Shown: positions 9,698 through 21,300, counted from the first letter of the stretch. The stretch: 64,000 nt of DNA from Sulfolobus acidocaldarius SUSAZ (GCA_000508305.1 CP006977.1:1830621-1894620); one strand, 5' to 3'. Notes: a model not told the origin generated them from the letters alone. Program-made: numbers and translations.

Positions 9698-9977
9698 GTG
9701 TGTGAACAACAATTTCATTCACCTCCATAATTTTATTCAAACTAACACCTATAGATTTGAGTGTGAACAAGAATTTCATTCACCTCCATAAAATTCAATT
9801 TCGAGTAAACTGTAATATGGAAGAATATTTTTTTAACTTGTTATTGAGTTCCAAGCTTGCTAGTCTTAAGCTTCTGAATGCTAATGTCCTCTTACTAACG
9901 AACTTGTCCTAAACATACTTTTCCACAAAAAAGAAATTTCAATTTATATCAAAATAACAAAATTATTGTCCTCACAC
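9698..9977. mobile_element. Nested MITEs upstream of csx1
   Basis: A first left terminal repeat (GTGTGTGAACAAC) begins at 9698. A second (GTGTGAACAAGAATTTC) begins at 9761 within the same sub-terminal sequence, so one copy sits in another or a partial tandem duplication occurred. The common right end ATTATTGTCCTCACAC is at 9977. It lies about 110 bases upstream of the csx1 start. Confidence 0.7.
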
Positions 9978-10045
9978 AATGGTTTATAATGTTTCCTAAT
10001 AAATAGAGTGAAGGAGAAAACGACGCGATAGAAAGTTATTTTGGT

Positions 10046-10322
10046 TTATCTTTTGTAAATTAGCCATCCCTGCATGTACATTGCGTCAAATCCGCCTAGT
10101 GCAAAACTTCTTATTGCGTCTTGTGGAGTCTTAACAAGTAGTTCCCAGTGAAGTTAAATGAGGTATTCACGATCAGATCCTCACCCTTTAAGTCCCTAAA
10201 TGCCTTAATTAAATCGTACCACGTCTTGTTAACATCCCTAGTAATAGTCTATGGCTATATTCACGTCAGTCCCACCATCAGTTCCCTGATAAAAATTAAC
10301 TGGTAAAGCTATCTTTAGGGGA
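10046..10322 (-). pseudogene. C-terminal remnant of a carbamoyltransferase (NodU/CmcH/TobZ type)
   Basis: On the minus strand one frame reads DLIVNTSFNFTGNYL. After a one-base shift, the next frame reads VKTPQDAIRSFALGGFDAMY and ends QGWLIYKR followed by a stop at 10046-10048. The pattern LxNTSFN...(I/V)xTPxDAxxxF...D is the conserved C-terminus of O-carbamoyltransferases. Stops and the frameshift show decay; the N-terminal 400 or so residues are absent. Confidence 0.6.
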
Positions 10323-10339
10323 AGAGGTCAAGCCTTGAC

Positions 10340-10972
10340 TCAAAACACTTTAGTCAAAATTATCGCTATTAACGTTGCCACTATCCCTCCTAAGAAGCCA
10401 AAGAAGTACATCCTCATATCATTCCTCAAATCGTCTATCCTCTTATCAACGGCATCGAACCTAGCATCAAAATACACTTTTAGGTTCTCAATTTCCTTTT
10501 TATTCTCATTCCTGAGATTCTCATTTTCCTTTTTATTCTCATTCCTGAGATTCTCAATCTCTTTTCTCATATCATTTCTTAGTCCTTCTATCTCTTTCCT
10601 CACCTCGCTTCTCAGATCTTCTATTTCCTTTCTCATATCATTTCTTAGTCCTTCTATCTCTTTTCTAGTCTCATTCCTCAAATTCTCCATATCACTTTTC
10701 GTTAAGTTTCTCAGCTCATTCATATCGTTTTTTATAGCATTTCTTAGTCCTTCTATCTCATTTTTCAACTCCTCTTTATCCCTCTTTATTGCATTCTCCA
10801 GCTCTCTAATGTCGTTCTTAGTAGCAACGTCCTTTATTATACTATTCAACACTAAAACCCTAACCTCGTCATCCTTGGCAATACCAACAGCTATCTTCTT
10901 AACTAACTCATCATAAAGCTTCTCGTCTTTGCTTATCTCATCTAACAACTGCCTAGTAACACTCACACTCAT
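10340..10972 (-). CDS. Coiled-coil protein with 11-residue repeats and a C-terminal membrane anchor
   Basis: 210 residues. Residues 1-60 form a mixed N-terminal part. From about 60 to 165 the sequence is one long Lys/Glu-rich coiled coil. Its core repeats with an 11-residue period (NDMRKEIEGLR, SEVRKEIEGLR, NDMRKEIENLR, NENKKENENLR), the hendecad pattern of right-handed coiled coils. KVYFDARFDAVDKRIDDLRNDMR leads into a C-terminal hydrophobic helix FFGFLGGIVATLIAIIL. Similar tail-anchored coiled coils are common in Sulfolobales, without known function. The complementary plus-strand frame is a shadow of the repeats. Confidence 0.8.
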   Translation of the reverse strand: MSVSVTRQLLDEISKDEKLYDELVKKIAVGIAKDDEVRVLVLNSIIKDVATKNDIRELENAIKRDKEELKNEIEGLRNAIKNDMNELRNLTKSDMENLRNETRKEIEGLRNDMRKEIEDLRSEVRKEIEGLRNDMRKEIENLRNENKKENENLRNENKKEIENLKVYFDARFDAVDKRIDDLRNDMRMYFFGFLGGIVATLIAIILTKVF

Positions 10973-11671
10973 AAAATTCTCACAACAAGCTAATAAACTT
11001 ATTTAAGGGGACAGGGTAAAGTAAAAGTCTTAAGCCCCTCTTTAATATCTCTAATTCTAAGTTGATTACTCCGAGGCGAAATTCACCTAAACATTAACTA
11101 AACACCCTTTGAATAAAAAGAGTTAAGCGAAGTGAGATGAGGTTAACACTTTCAAGCACTTTACACTGGCAATTCCCCTATCTTAACATCCTTCTATAAC
11201 GATAATTTCTACAACTAGAAAAATGCGCATTAGTTAACACAAAACGAATGTAGAGAGAAATCTGGCTAACTTTCGTGTCTTTATTTGTAATCTTGTCTTT
11301 AATTTTCACATGGTTGTTATAAATGAGTTTATACAACTCGTCAGTTACTATATATTTGTCCACTAGGCTCATTTCACTCTCAGTTACATATTTTCTTCTC
11401 ATAGCATAAGCAACTATATCTAATTGTAAACCCCTAAATTTTTTGATTCGCCAAAGCAGATCTCTTTCATGAAATGTTCTATCATAAATTTAGGTTTTAG
11501 ATTGAAATATATCATTGTCGTTCACCTTTCCACTATTATAAAGCGATATGTGTGCTTCTCGCAAATTTTTCCTTATGTTTCTTCAAGATATTTATATAGG
11601 CTACCTCCAAAATAAGCGGAAAATTTTTCCTCATGTTAGAAGAAGGCTCATCGTAAATTACAATAACAGTA
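10973..11671. other. 700-bp stretch without a firm gene; decayed minus-strand frame
   Basis: The minus strand keeps protein-like pieces (FMIEHFMKEICFGESKNLG, then a 74-codon frame 11402-11178 starting MRRKYVTESEMSLVDKY) broken by stops. This may be one decayed gene. I cannot name the family and see no RNA gene. Confidence 0.3.
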
Positions 11672-12046
11672 TCATTTCCTATTACTGGAACAGCTCTTTA
11701 CTAACTTGTATGCTAATCTTAGTACTTCGTCACATTCGAAATAGCCTATAACACGAGGAACTGGAGTGTTACTATAGAGGATTTCTATAGGATAACGACC
11801 CATATAACAGACGTTTAGAAAAGTAGTAATTTCTTCCACTATTTTGTATATAATTTGTCCTATTTGCTTGGCGATTTCTTCCTTTTTGTATTGAGTTAAG
11901 TTTAGTACAATTTTCTGAGGATTTTTAGTTAATTCAGATTTATTCAAATATGGCATTGATACAAACTCTTTCACATGTATTTCGGTTTCTCTTTTGAACC
12001 CATATTCTTCTTCCGAAGATATGATAGAAAGGCCTAGAGGAGTCAT
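11672..12046 (-). CDS. Hypothetical protein, 5' end overlapped by a tnpB remnant
   Basis: 124 codons. The first residues (MTPLGLS) are the antisense of the TnpB motif RGVINCP at 12031-12050, so the annotated start is an accident of the insertion and the gene is probably truncated. The body reads EIAKQIGQIIYKIVEEITTF and VPRVIGYFECDEVLRLAYKL. No motif is recognised. It may be part of the same decayed gene as 11178-11402. Confidence 0.35.
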   Translation of the reverse strand: MTPLGLSIISSEEEYGFKRETEIHVKEFVSMPYLNKSELTKNPQKIVLNLTQYKKEEIAKQIGQIIYKIVEEITTFLNVCYMGRYPIEILYSNTPVPRVIGYFECDEVLRLAYKLVKSCSSNRK

Positions 12047-12240
12047 TAATTGTCCTTTAGGTCATAAGCTTCATAGCGACGTTAACGAAGCGTTAAACAT
12101 TATGAGATTAGGCGTGAAGAAGATTGTCGACGCGTAAAAAACCTCTTTCTTTTCTCGTCACAACCAATGGAGTGACTCCGTGGGAGTAACACCTTAGACC
12201 TTAGTAGGTCAGTTATCGTCTGGAAACATTCTTTACGCGT
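12034..12240 (+). pseudogene. tnpB: TnpB C-terminal remnant with IS1341-type 3' end
   Basis: Reads RGVINCPLGHKLHSD-VNEALNIMRLGVKKIVDA, the last zinc-finger and RuvC segment of TnpB. It is followed by the conserved 3' region (CCAATGGAGTGACTCC...GGGAGTAACACCTTAGACC) that in full elements forms the end of the omega-RNA. Only the last 35 or so codons remain. Confidence 0.7.
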
Positions 12241-12413
12241 ATTTGCCGAATGTTAGTTTAAAAGGTTCAATATAATTAAAAATGTAGAAATTGTGGGTTA
12301 TATAAAATAATGTTGTAAATTAACGGATTAAATCAGCTCTATATTTCATATCTTTATATAAGGAGTTTATTTCGATTTATCGATTGATTCTGAGTATTTT
12401 TGTTATTTACGTA

Positions 12414-13424
12414 TCATTGAACTAACTTGTTAACTTCCTTAAATTTAGATGGATCACCTAAAACGAACAGAACTTCCCCTTCTTTAACTTGAGTATCTTT
12501 TTCAAAATAGGGATCTAGTTTACCATCTCTTAATATCGCTATTGGTATAACACCATTAGGTAAATCTTTAAGTTTTATAGCTCTTCTAACCTCAAAAACT
12601 CCTATTGCGAACTCCCTACTATTTGTAGGATAAATCATACCAGCAAACTGTTTTGATACTGACGCTGAAGCCATCATTCTCCCTAAAACTTCCTCAAACG
12701 GTATGATGATATCAGCTCCAGCTGTCCTCATAATATCCATCATTGACGGGTCCTTAACGACGGTAACTATTGTTAATGGTGGATTTATCTTCTGTACCTT
12801 TAAAGTTAGTAAAAGGGTTTCCGAATCATCATCCATTGCTATTATAGCTGACTCAGCGTTACCAATTCCAGCACTTATTAAATTATCCTCATTTTTAGGA
12901 TCTCCCAAGATTACCTTATCTCCCTTTAACAATTTATAAATTTCTTGATTATTTGTGACTACAATATAATCCTTGTCCAATTCCTCGAGTTTTTTCACAG
13001 CTGACAATACACTTCTAGAATTACCTAATACTACAACATGACCTCTCATATGTTTACCTCTCCATCTAGCCCTAGCATCAATCCAAGTATTTCTATTCAC
13101 AATTGTTAAAATTAAAGTTTGTGCCATACTCGCAAATAGTCCTACACTGAAAACAATGGTTAAAGTTAAGAATAGCTTTTCTTGAGATGGCATGGAGTAA
13201 ATATCTGGTGCGTAAAGTCCAACGGTCGTTATAACGTTAACGGCTGCATAAATTGCAGAAATCCAATCTAAATGTTGATAATAAACAAATATTAAGGCTA
13301 TAATATATACTATGATACTTAGCATTAATAATTGTAAATATATTTTTCTAATAACTGAGTATGGTGATGCAAAAATTTCTATAATTGGTAATATTCTTCT
13401 ATTCCATAACTCGTTTTTATTCAC
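12414..13424 (-). CDS. 2-TM ion channel with cytoplasmic RCK (TrkA-N/TrkA-C) domains, atypical filter
   Basis: 336 residues. Hydrophobic helices span about 28-50 and 86-110, with a pore loop between them containing TTVGLYAPD (T66-D74). The canonical K+ filter would be TTVGYGD, so L70 and Y71 replace the usual Tyr-Gly. From about 127 an RCK domain begins (GHVVVLGNSRSVLSAVKKL, a degenerate Rossmann glycine motif) with DPKNEDNLISAGI and TVVKDPSMMDIMRTAGAD, then a TrkA-C domain (about 255-336). MthK-like channels have the same order and are gated by ligands on the RCK ring. Ion selectivity is open given the altered filter. It stands between decayed tnpB sequence and a MITE cluster. Confidence 0.85.
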   Translation of the reverse strand: MNKNELWNRRILPIIEIFASPYSVIRKIYLQLLMLSIIVYIIALIFVYYQHLDWISAIYAAVNVITTVGLYAPDIYSMPSQEKLFLTLTIVFSVGLFASMAQTLILTIVNRNTWIDARARWRGKHMRGHVVVLGNSRSVLSAVKKLEELDKDYIVVTNNQEIYKLLKGDKVILGDPKNEDNLISAGIGNAESAIIAMDDDSETLLLTLKVQKINPPLTIVTVVKDPSMMDIMRTAGADIIIPFEEVLGRMMASASVSKQFAGMIYPTNSREFAIGVFEVRRAIKLKDLPNGVIPIAILRDGKLDPYFEKDTQVKEGEVLFVLGDPSKFKEVNKLVQ

Positions 13425-13493
13425 AATTTACATTTTACAAAATCATATTAAATAAGCTTTTACTTGCGACAAGCATACTAAGTAAAAAACTAT

Positions 13494-13811
13494 GTGTGGA
13501 CAACAATTTCATAAGCCTCAATTATTCTGACTAATTCACGTTTGAATAACAATTTCATAAGCCTATATAAAATTTTACTCCAACTCATGCTAACAGATTT
13601 CGAGAAAGTAAGGAAAAAGAGGGTCAGAAAAGTCTATCACCAACTCATGCCAATAGATTTCGAGTAAATTGTGTTTTATGAAGAATATTCTCAACCATCT
13701 AGTTGTCGAGTTCCATGGTAAGTCCATGCTTAAGCTTCTCTCACTAATAAAGTTACTCAAACATTTTTCTGGATATTCAATTTATATCAAAATAATAAAA
13801 TTGTTATCACA
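13494..13811. mobile_element. MITE cluster (rearranged copies)
   Basis: The left terminal repeat GTGTGGACAACAATTTC at 13494 is followed by a second partial sub-terminal copy, and the GATTTCGAG segment occurs twice (near 13592 and 13660). The far end is AAAATTGTTATCACAC at 13811. This suggests nested or recombined insertions. Nothing coding is seen from 13425 to 13961. Confidence 0.6.
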
Positions 13812-13961
13812 CTAAGTGCACATTGGCATTATACACTTTTGAAATAGGATTACAACCATAATTTATACATGACGGCACCAACACTGATTGAGCACATATG
13901 GTATATAGCTAATTCACAGAAAAGAGATCTCACATTAACACTCTTCATTATAACCACAGTC

Positions 13962-14246
13962 TTACCACAAAATACTAGATCCCTCACTCACTATCTCTCC
14001 TATCGCAATCCTTTGATTAAACTGATTTTCCGTGATAGGGACAATTAATACATTAAACCTCTCCCCACTTTTTCTCTTCTTAGAGTACATCCTCAATCCA
14101 GCTACCACGTCCTTAAGCCTTGATGAATTTACCTCACCAAAGAAAACACTAAACTGAACCCTGGTTAGCCCCTTCTTTTTCAAAAAATCCGCAACCTTAC
14201 TCCTCAACTGATCGTCAGTTATATCGTAAAATATTAAGTATAGCAT
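13962..14246 (-). CDS. cas2: Cas2, adaptation endonuclease/integrase subunit
   Basis: 94 residues, typical length. The ferredoxin-like start [12 protein letters not shown] carries the conserved Asp (D8). [14 protein letters not shown] and the C-terminal strand [12 protein letters not shown] follow. Cas2 bridges two Cas1 dimers during spacer integration. A strong Shine-Dalgarno (GGAGGGGG) lies upstream of the ATG, in the 34-base gap after cas1, so the two form an operon. Confidence 0.95.
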   Translation of the reverse strand: MLYLIFYDITDDQLRSKVADFLKKKGLTRVQFSVFFGEVNSSRLKDVVAGLRMYSKKRKSGERFNVLIVPITENQFNQRIAIGEIVSEGSSILW

Positions 14247-14280
14247 ACTCCAACCCCCTCCCCAAAAGGTTTGTTCTTTA

Positions 14281-15180
14281 TCACTTACTCAAAAATGGTC
14301 TATACTCCTCATCCTTCAAAAGAGAATTAGCTAACCTCCTAGCTTGCGTATATATCAGATCCTCCTTAAACTTAATTGAATAAATCTCTTTCAAATCCTT
14401 AATCTTCTCCTCACTATCTCTAGCCAAACTTATCATTCTTCTATCCACAAAGGGAGACCTAAATTCCTCCATTAAATCGAACACTAGAGAAATCCTACCA
14501 CTCCTCACACTGTGAAGAAAACCTATGTAAGGATTCAAACCAACTGAAACTAATGCAGAATAAACGCTCTTCCTAAGCATTGAATATCCTATATTTAACG
14601 CTACATTAAAGGGATCTTCATTCTTAACCCTCTTCTTCCTACCCTTAAAGCCCAATGATCTGGGTAGAAGCTTTCCAACACCCCTCCAGTAGACTTTTGC
14701 CCCCTCAGCCTCCTTATTCATTATTTCCTTTATGTCAGTTAGCACTAAAACTTGCCTACCTAGCTCGTCTAAATTTCTAGAAGACAAATCGTAACCATAC
14801 TTCCTCTCGTAATATCTCAGCGTCATATATTGGTTGTGCAACTTAGCATAGATAAACTCCCTAGCGTAAATGTACCTCTTTTTCTTATGAGCAATTATTT
14901 GTTTAATCCAAAGCTTCATTGAACCCCCATATCTTGCTGGGATAAGTTTAGCTATCGGCTCGTATTTCTCAAAGAAGACTAGATCGATCCCGTAATGAAA
15001 TGCAAGTTTAATTACTTCTGAGGAAATCACGGAGGTGGACAAAATCACAATTGAGGAAAGTTCTGCAGGAGAAACTTGCCACAATTCTTTATCCTTAAGT
15101 TCACATACTATCATCCCCTTCTTTACCCTTAAGAAAGCACCGTAATCTTTAACAAAAGCTATCTTCTTACCATCATCCAT
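14281..15180 (-). CDS. cas1: Cas1, CRISPR integrase
   Basis: 299 residues. The N-terminal beta domain is followed by the helical catalytic domain. Metal ligands fit E157 ([11 protein letters not shown]), H223 ([10 protein letters not shown]) and E238 ([11 protein letters not shown]). [16 protein letters not shown] is the usual helix before the His motif. Cas1-Cas2 insert spacers beside the leader. The gene starts 167 bases from the leader-distal end of array 1 and reads in the same direction as array transcription. The usual operon partners cas4 and csa1 are 11-13 kb away on the far side of the array. Confidence 0.96.
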   Translation of the reverse strand: MDDGKKIAFVKDYGAFLRVKKGMIVCELKDKELWQVSPAELSSIVILSTSVISSEVIKLAFHYGIDLVFFEKYEPIAKLIPARYGGSMKLWIKQIIAHKKKRYIYAREFIYAKLHNQYMTLRYYERKYGYDLSSRNLDELGRQVLVLTDIKEIMNKEAEGAKVYWRGVGKLLPRSLGFKGRKKRVKNEDPFNVALNIGYSMLRKSVYSALVSVGLNPYIGFLHSVRSGRISLVFDLMEEFRSPFVDRRMISLARDSEEKIKDLKEIYSIKFKEDLIYTQARRLANSLLKDEEYRPFLSK

Positions 15181-15347
15181 ATTTAGAAATTAGAAACACT
15201 ACTAATAAGCGTAATGCGTAAAATTTTCGATAATTTTAAGGTGTAAGTAATACTGGTATTACGGAAAAAAGATTTAAAAAATAAGCATATCGAGCCGTGA
15301 GGAAGGGAAAACACGACTATTAATCTTTCTAAGATACATCTAAGACA
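15181..15347 (-). promoter_or_regulatory. Array 1 distal end: T-rich terminator, repeat remnant and cas1 promoter
   Basis: Reading leftward from the array, a shortened degenerate repeat remnant (plus strand CTTTCTAAGATACATC, 15326-15341) comes first. T-runs follow (minus strand TTATTTTTTAAATC and CTTTTTTCC, about 15286-15262), expected to end pre-crRNA transcription in archaea. A TATA-like CTTATTAG about 28-35 bases before the cas1 ATG comes last. Confidence 0.5.
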
Positions 15348-18300
15348 CTTTCCATCCCTTTTGGGATGCATCTCTGAAAGTGTTAAGGGCTAGCTCTGGG
15401 CAAACTAGAGCTTTCAATCCCTTTTGGGATGCATCTACGCTACGTTGAAGAATTTGCGCGTTCTGGATACTACTTTCAATCCCTTTTGGGATGCATCAAA
15501 ATAATACCTGAGGCATGGCTAAACGCATTACAACAATTCTTTCAATCCCTTTTGGGATGCATCGGATTCTGGTTGTTCTTTAATGATGCTCTATGGATTA
15601 ACTTTCAATCCCTTTTGGGATGCATCGAGCATTACGTGAACTAGTATCAGATGCTGTGGTAAGGGGCTTTCAATCCCTTTTGGGATGCATCATAAAAGAT
15701 TTACAAAAAGGGCTAAAAAGCGGAGTCTACTTTCAATCCCTTTTGGGATGCATCAACGAGCGACGCCAAATTCACGGAGCCTGAAATGGTCTTTCAATCC
15801 CTTTTGGGATGCATCCTTTAGGATTGGCTAGGATATTCGTGACGGTTTTAAGTAACTTTCAATCCCTTTTGGGATGCATCAGGTTTTATAGCTTAATTGT
15901 TAAGCGTTTAACTTTTTATCTTTCAATCCCTTTTGGGATGCATCTAGATGACTGGTTGATATTCCTAAAGGACTATATCATAAATCTAGCTTTCAATCCC
16001 TTTTGGGATGCATCTTGGAATATAAGGTATTGCCGGGTATTTACATATTGATACTTTCAATCCCTTTTGGGATGCATCTAAAAATTTTAACTTTTTTTGA
16101 TCAATTTTCTCATGGATCTTTCAATCCCTTTTGGGATGCATCTTGTGGTATGTAATGGTGAGGGGTTAGATGAGGATAAACTTTCAATCCCTTTTGGGAT
16201 GCATCTTACACGACAAGACCTAAGCTCACAGACCTAGCCACCTTTCAATCCCTTTTGGGATGCATCCAGAAATGAGGTACGATAAGTTTTCAGTTAATGT
16301 CCAAGACTTTCAATCCCTTTTGGGATGCATCAAAATAGGAGGTGGGTCAGCAAAGGGGTATGGTATTTCAACTTTCAATCCCTTTTGGGATGCATCTAGA
16401 TATTTGATAGTTCCTTTAGGCGAATACTACCGCTTTCAATCCCTTTTGGGATGCATCCTAGACAGCAACAGAAGAATCAGCCCCACTACGAGTTTCTTTC
16501 AATCCCTTTTGGGATGCATCTTATAATAGATTTATTCAGAAATGTTGAGTCATATGTTAACTTTCAATCCCTTTTGGGATGCATCTTTTCTTACGGCTAG
16601 CGTTATGCTCATAATCCCAGTCTTCCCCTTTCAATCCCTTTTGGGATGCATCCAAGAACTTTTAAAGGGAGGGGTTGATAACATCATTAGTAACTTTCAA
16701 TCCCTTTTGGGATGCATCAAGATATATAATATTTACTAATGTGAATGCGAATCAATTAATCTTTCAATCCCTTTTGGGATGCATCGATCTTCATAATCTG
16801 ATATTATTACTTTCAATTCATTTAACTTTCAATCCCTTTTGGGATGCATCTTTTAACGCAAAATATATTAACAACAATAACATAATAAGCTTTCAATCCC
16901 TTTTGGGATGCATCATTAAATATTTGAGAATCTATGGGACTGCCAATGTTAGCTTTCAATCCCTTTTGGGATGCATCAAGAAGAAGATATGGAGATCATG
17001 TCTTTGAGAAAATTAACTTTCAATCCCTTTTGGGATGCATCTCTAGCGCCTGTGTTAACCCACTCTGTGGGGTTTTATTCTTTCAATCCCTTTTGGGATG
17101 CATCCTCAGCGTTATCAACAGGGTTAGAAAATTGCGTATGGACTCTTTCAATCCCTTTTGGGATGCATCCGAAAACAGCCTTCACTGCTCCGGCTTAAAT
17201 GTTATCATCTTTCAATCCCTTTTGGGATGCATCAATACGTATACAATAAACATATTGTTTAGCTTAAAACAACTTTCAATCCCTTTTGGGATGCATCCGA
17301 ACTGTGGTTACCCAACACAGCATATACTAATACATACTTTCAATCCCTTTTGGGATGCATCAAAGATAAAGTTACCCGAAAGTGCAATCGATGCATTATA
17401 CTTTCAATCCCTTTTGGGATGCATCCCAACGATAACAGCCACTGTATCCGGTGGTACAAGTACGACTTTCAATCCCTTTTGGGATGCATCTCCCAGACAC
17501 CCAAACGATAAGTATGATATGTTAGTGTTCTTTCAATCCCTTTTGGGATGCATCAGGCGCCGGGTATGCTATAATATTAAATAATATTTGATTCTTTCAA
17601 TCCCTTTTGGGATGCATCGGTTATGGTCTTCCATATGGGGAAATACAATAACGGTAAACTTTCAATCCCTTTTGGGATGCATCATGCGGTTTGGGGGGTA
17701 ATTGGTATCCCCACAGTAGCCGCCTTTCAATCCCTTTTGGGATGCATCGGGCTTTACTCATTTTTTTTATCACCACTCTATGATACTTTCAATCCCTTTT
17801 GGGATGCATCAATGGACAATTTACAATTTCCGCACCATTACAATCGGGATACTTTCAATCCCTTTTGGGATGCATCGCTGATAACCGCTTACGGAAATAC
17901 CAGTTTGTTCCATATCTTTCAATCCCTTTTGGGATGCATCCCGGTAAAAGTGCTAAAGTTGGTACAGAAAGTACACACCTTTCAATCCCTTTTGGGATGC
18001 ATCCCAATACTGCTACCAAGGGATAAAATAATGATAGAAGCACTTTCAATCCCTTTTGGGATGCATCAATATATGAGTGAAAACGAAAACGAAAGTGGAA
18101 AGAAAAACTTTCAATCCCTTTTGGGATGCATCTGGAAGACTTCTATTCAGAGCTAATATCACAACTACATCCTTTCAATCCCTTTTGGGATGCATCTTGA
18201 TGGTAAGGCTGAATGTGAGAGTTACGGGTATTACTTTCAATCCCTTTTGGGATGCATCTGATGAGTGGGGATATATTTACAGTGTGTTAGTAAATACACT

Positions 18301-21300
18301 TTCAATCCCTTTTGGGATGCATCTAATTTGTCTAGTATACATAGTGTACTTACTTAAGTAATCCTTTCAATCCCTTTTGGGATGCATCTGTCTAACGTCA
18401 TTAATATCATGATTCTTCGCATATCTTCTTTCAATCCCTTTTGGGATGCATCACTTGGATAATAACTGGCTAACAGAAAACTGGAGTAGTACCTTTCAAT
18501 CCCTTTTGGGATGCATCAGTAAATAGAGAGAGAAGATAGGTAGGCTATTGATGCTTTCAATCCCTTTTGGGATGCATCTATTGTTAGTGTTACTGATAAT
18601 GAAAGGTTTATTATTAACTTTCAATCCCTTTTGGGATGCATCCTATCAAGTTACATTACGATGTACAGTATGTGCAAACGACGTTTTTCTTTCAATCCCT
18701 TTTGGGATGCATCTTAATTATCCCTATTCCTTTTATTATATATATATTAGGGAACTTTCAATCCCTTTTGGGATGCATCTTTATGTGGCCTTTTATATAT
18801 GTTGTTGAAGTTATAATCTCTTTCAATCCCTTTTGGGATGCATCAAATATCACCTTATCATCTTGTAATATTCTAACATGACCTTTTACTTTCAATCCCT
18901 TTTGGGATGCATCCATGGGCTGATGTGCAAACATGTGTTAAAGGTGTACAACCTTTCAATCCCTTTTGGGATGCATCGTTAACGTCGTAAAAGTAAGGAG
19001 ATTAATGCGTAAAATACTTTCAATCCCTTTTGGGATGCATCGTGGGGTGTGCGTCCCAAGAACCCTATTTCCAGTTCTGTTCTCTTTCAATCCCTTTTGG
19101 GATGCATCATGTGATTGCACATTTTTATGATCATTTTATGCGGGAAGACTTTCAATCCCTTTTGGGATGCATCTGAAGTTGTTGACATTATAATGGAGTC
19201 AGAGTATATTAGCTTTCAATCCCTTTTGGGATGCATCTTGATACTGAAAGGAAGACGATTACAGTCAAACTAGAGATCTTTCAATCCCTTTTGGGATGCA
19301 TCCGGACACTGACAAAATCGCAGAAGAATGGATTAATAAAGCTTTCAATCCCTTTTGGGATGCATCTTAATCAATATCGCGCGAAAGTAAATGCTTTATT
19401 GGGTGTCTTTCAATCCCTTTTGGGATGCATCGGATGCATCATTTATATTGGTTCCGCGCACGGGCATATCCACCCAACTTTCAATCCCTTTTGGGATGCA
19501 TCAAATAATTTCTAAATAACGTGGTATGGTAAGGGTATACTCAAACTTTCAATCCCTTTTGGGATGCATCGACAAGAACTTCAGGAAAGAGCCATACAGT
19601 ATTTGACAGCTTTCAATCCCTTTTGGGATGCATCCTATATGCAAATTATCTTAGATGATGATATTACTATAGCACTTTCAATCCCTTTTGGGATGCATCA
19701 AGCTCTCGATAATAATGAACGTAAGATCTGCCTAATACTTTCAATCCCTTTTGGGATGCATCATCACAAATGAGGTAGTGCCGACTGGTCTTCAGCTTCT
19801 CTTTCAATCCCTTTTGGGATGCATCAATAATACATCTCAACCTATTATACTAAATAAAGAGCTCTGCTTTCAATCCCTTTTGGGATGCATCGAGAAAATA
19901 AGCAAGTTCTTTTTATTGGTCAAAATGAATCTTTCAATCCCTTTTGGGATGCATCACAAAAGAAAAGACGAGGTAATGACGTGGCATATTAAAGTTGCTT
20001 TCAATCCCTTTTGGGATGCATCTAATGGCAGATAAATTCCGAATCCTTGTTTTAATTTTATCTTTCAATCCCTTTTGGGATGCATCAGAGAGATCAATAT
20101 TGATGAAATCAGAAGTATATTAGATCACTTTCAATCCCTTTTGGGATGCATCATTACTTAGCGAATTAATAGACACATTAACAGATGTCAACTTTCAATC
20201 CCTTTTGGGATGCATCAACTTCTCATCCAGCGTCTGCTTATCCAATTGTGAATAGTACCTTTCAATCCCTTTTGGGATGCATCACGAGTACACTAACAAT
20301 AAATTGGTCTATGCCAGTTACCCTTTCAATCCCTTTTGGGATGCATCGAAATTGTAAGCACGATCGCGTTACTGGCAGAAAAACAAACTTTCAATCCCTT
20401 TTGGGATGCATCTAATCGTATTCGTATTAGGTATTGAATGCATATACAAATACTTTCAATCCCTTTTGGGATGCATCAAGGTTAATCGAGGCTAAGAGGG
20501 TTAACTTGCACATTTATGACTTTCAATCCCTTTTGGGATGCATCATAAATGCCGTTACTGATCTGTATTGGCGCCGTACCTCTTTCAATCCCTTTTGGGA
20601 TGCATCAAAAGTAGAAGATTTAGCGGAAATCGAGTTTGCCAATACCTTTCAATCCCTTTTGGGATGCATCCAATTAAAGTATATTGAACAATTTGCGAGT
20701 GCCGGATATTACTTTCAATCCCTTTTGGGATGCATCTTAATTCAACGAGACTGCGAAGCACCGAGGGAAATAGTACGCTTTCAATCCCTTTTGGGATGCA
20801 TCTTAAGTAAGGCGTTTTCGCGGGATAGATATATTTTTCCCCTTTCAATCCCTTTTGGGATGCATCTCGAGCAACACTCGTTAGCTCGTCTTCTGCTGCA
20901 GACGTTTGCTTTCAATCCCTTTTGGGATGCATCTAAGTACGTGATTGAGGCTTAAACTTTGGGGATTATCTACCTTTCAATCCCTTTTGGGATGCATCTA
21001 GTAGTAAGTAGTCTGGACACTTACATTTAACACTTTTGCTTTCAATCCCTTTTGGGATGCATCACGTTAACTGAGGAAAGACTACTAGCGCTCTCGACCC
21101 ACGCATCTTTCAATCCCTTTTGGGATGCATCCAAAAAAGAAGACACAAACCACACTCAGCTTACACTCCACTTTCAATCCCTTTTGGGATGCATCTAAAG
21201 AAGGAATACTGAAGATTGTAAATGAAATGGTAACTTTCAATCCCTTTTGGGATGCATCCTGGCTAACATATAATAACGGTACACTCGCTCTCGCCACTTT

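Noticed and set aside
10335-10916. 193-codon plus-strand frame rich in SFLFSFLRFSIS
   Set aside because: Antisense shadow of the coiled-coil gene at 10340-10972.
11548-11751. 67-codon plus-strand frame
   Set aside because: No motif, overlaps a more protein-like minus-strand frame, no promoter or ribosome site seen.
15181-15347. Leader of array 1 at its left end, next to cas1
   Set aside because: The repeat transcript ends in ATTGAAAG only when read leftward, the left-end repeats of both arrays are degenerate, and the shared 434-bp flank is on the right; so this is the distal end.
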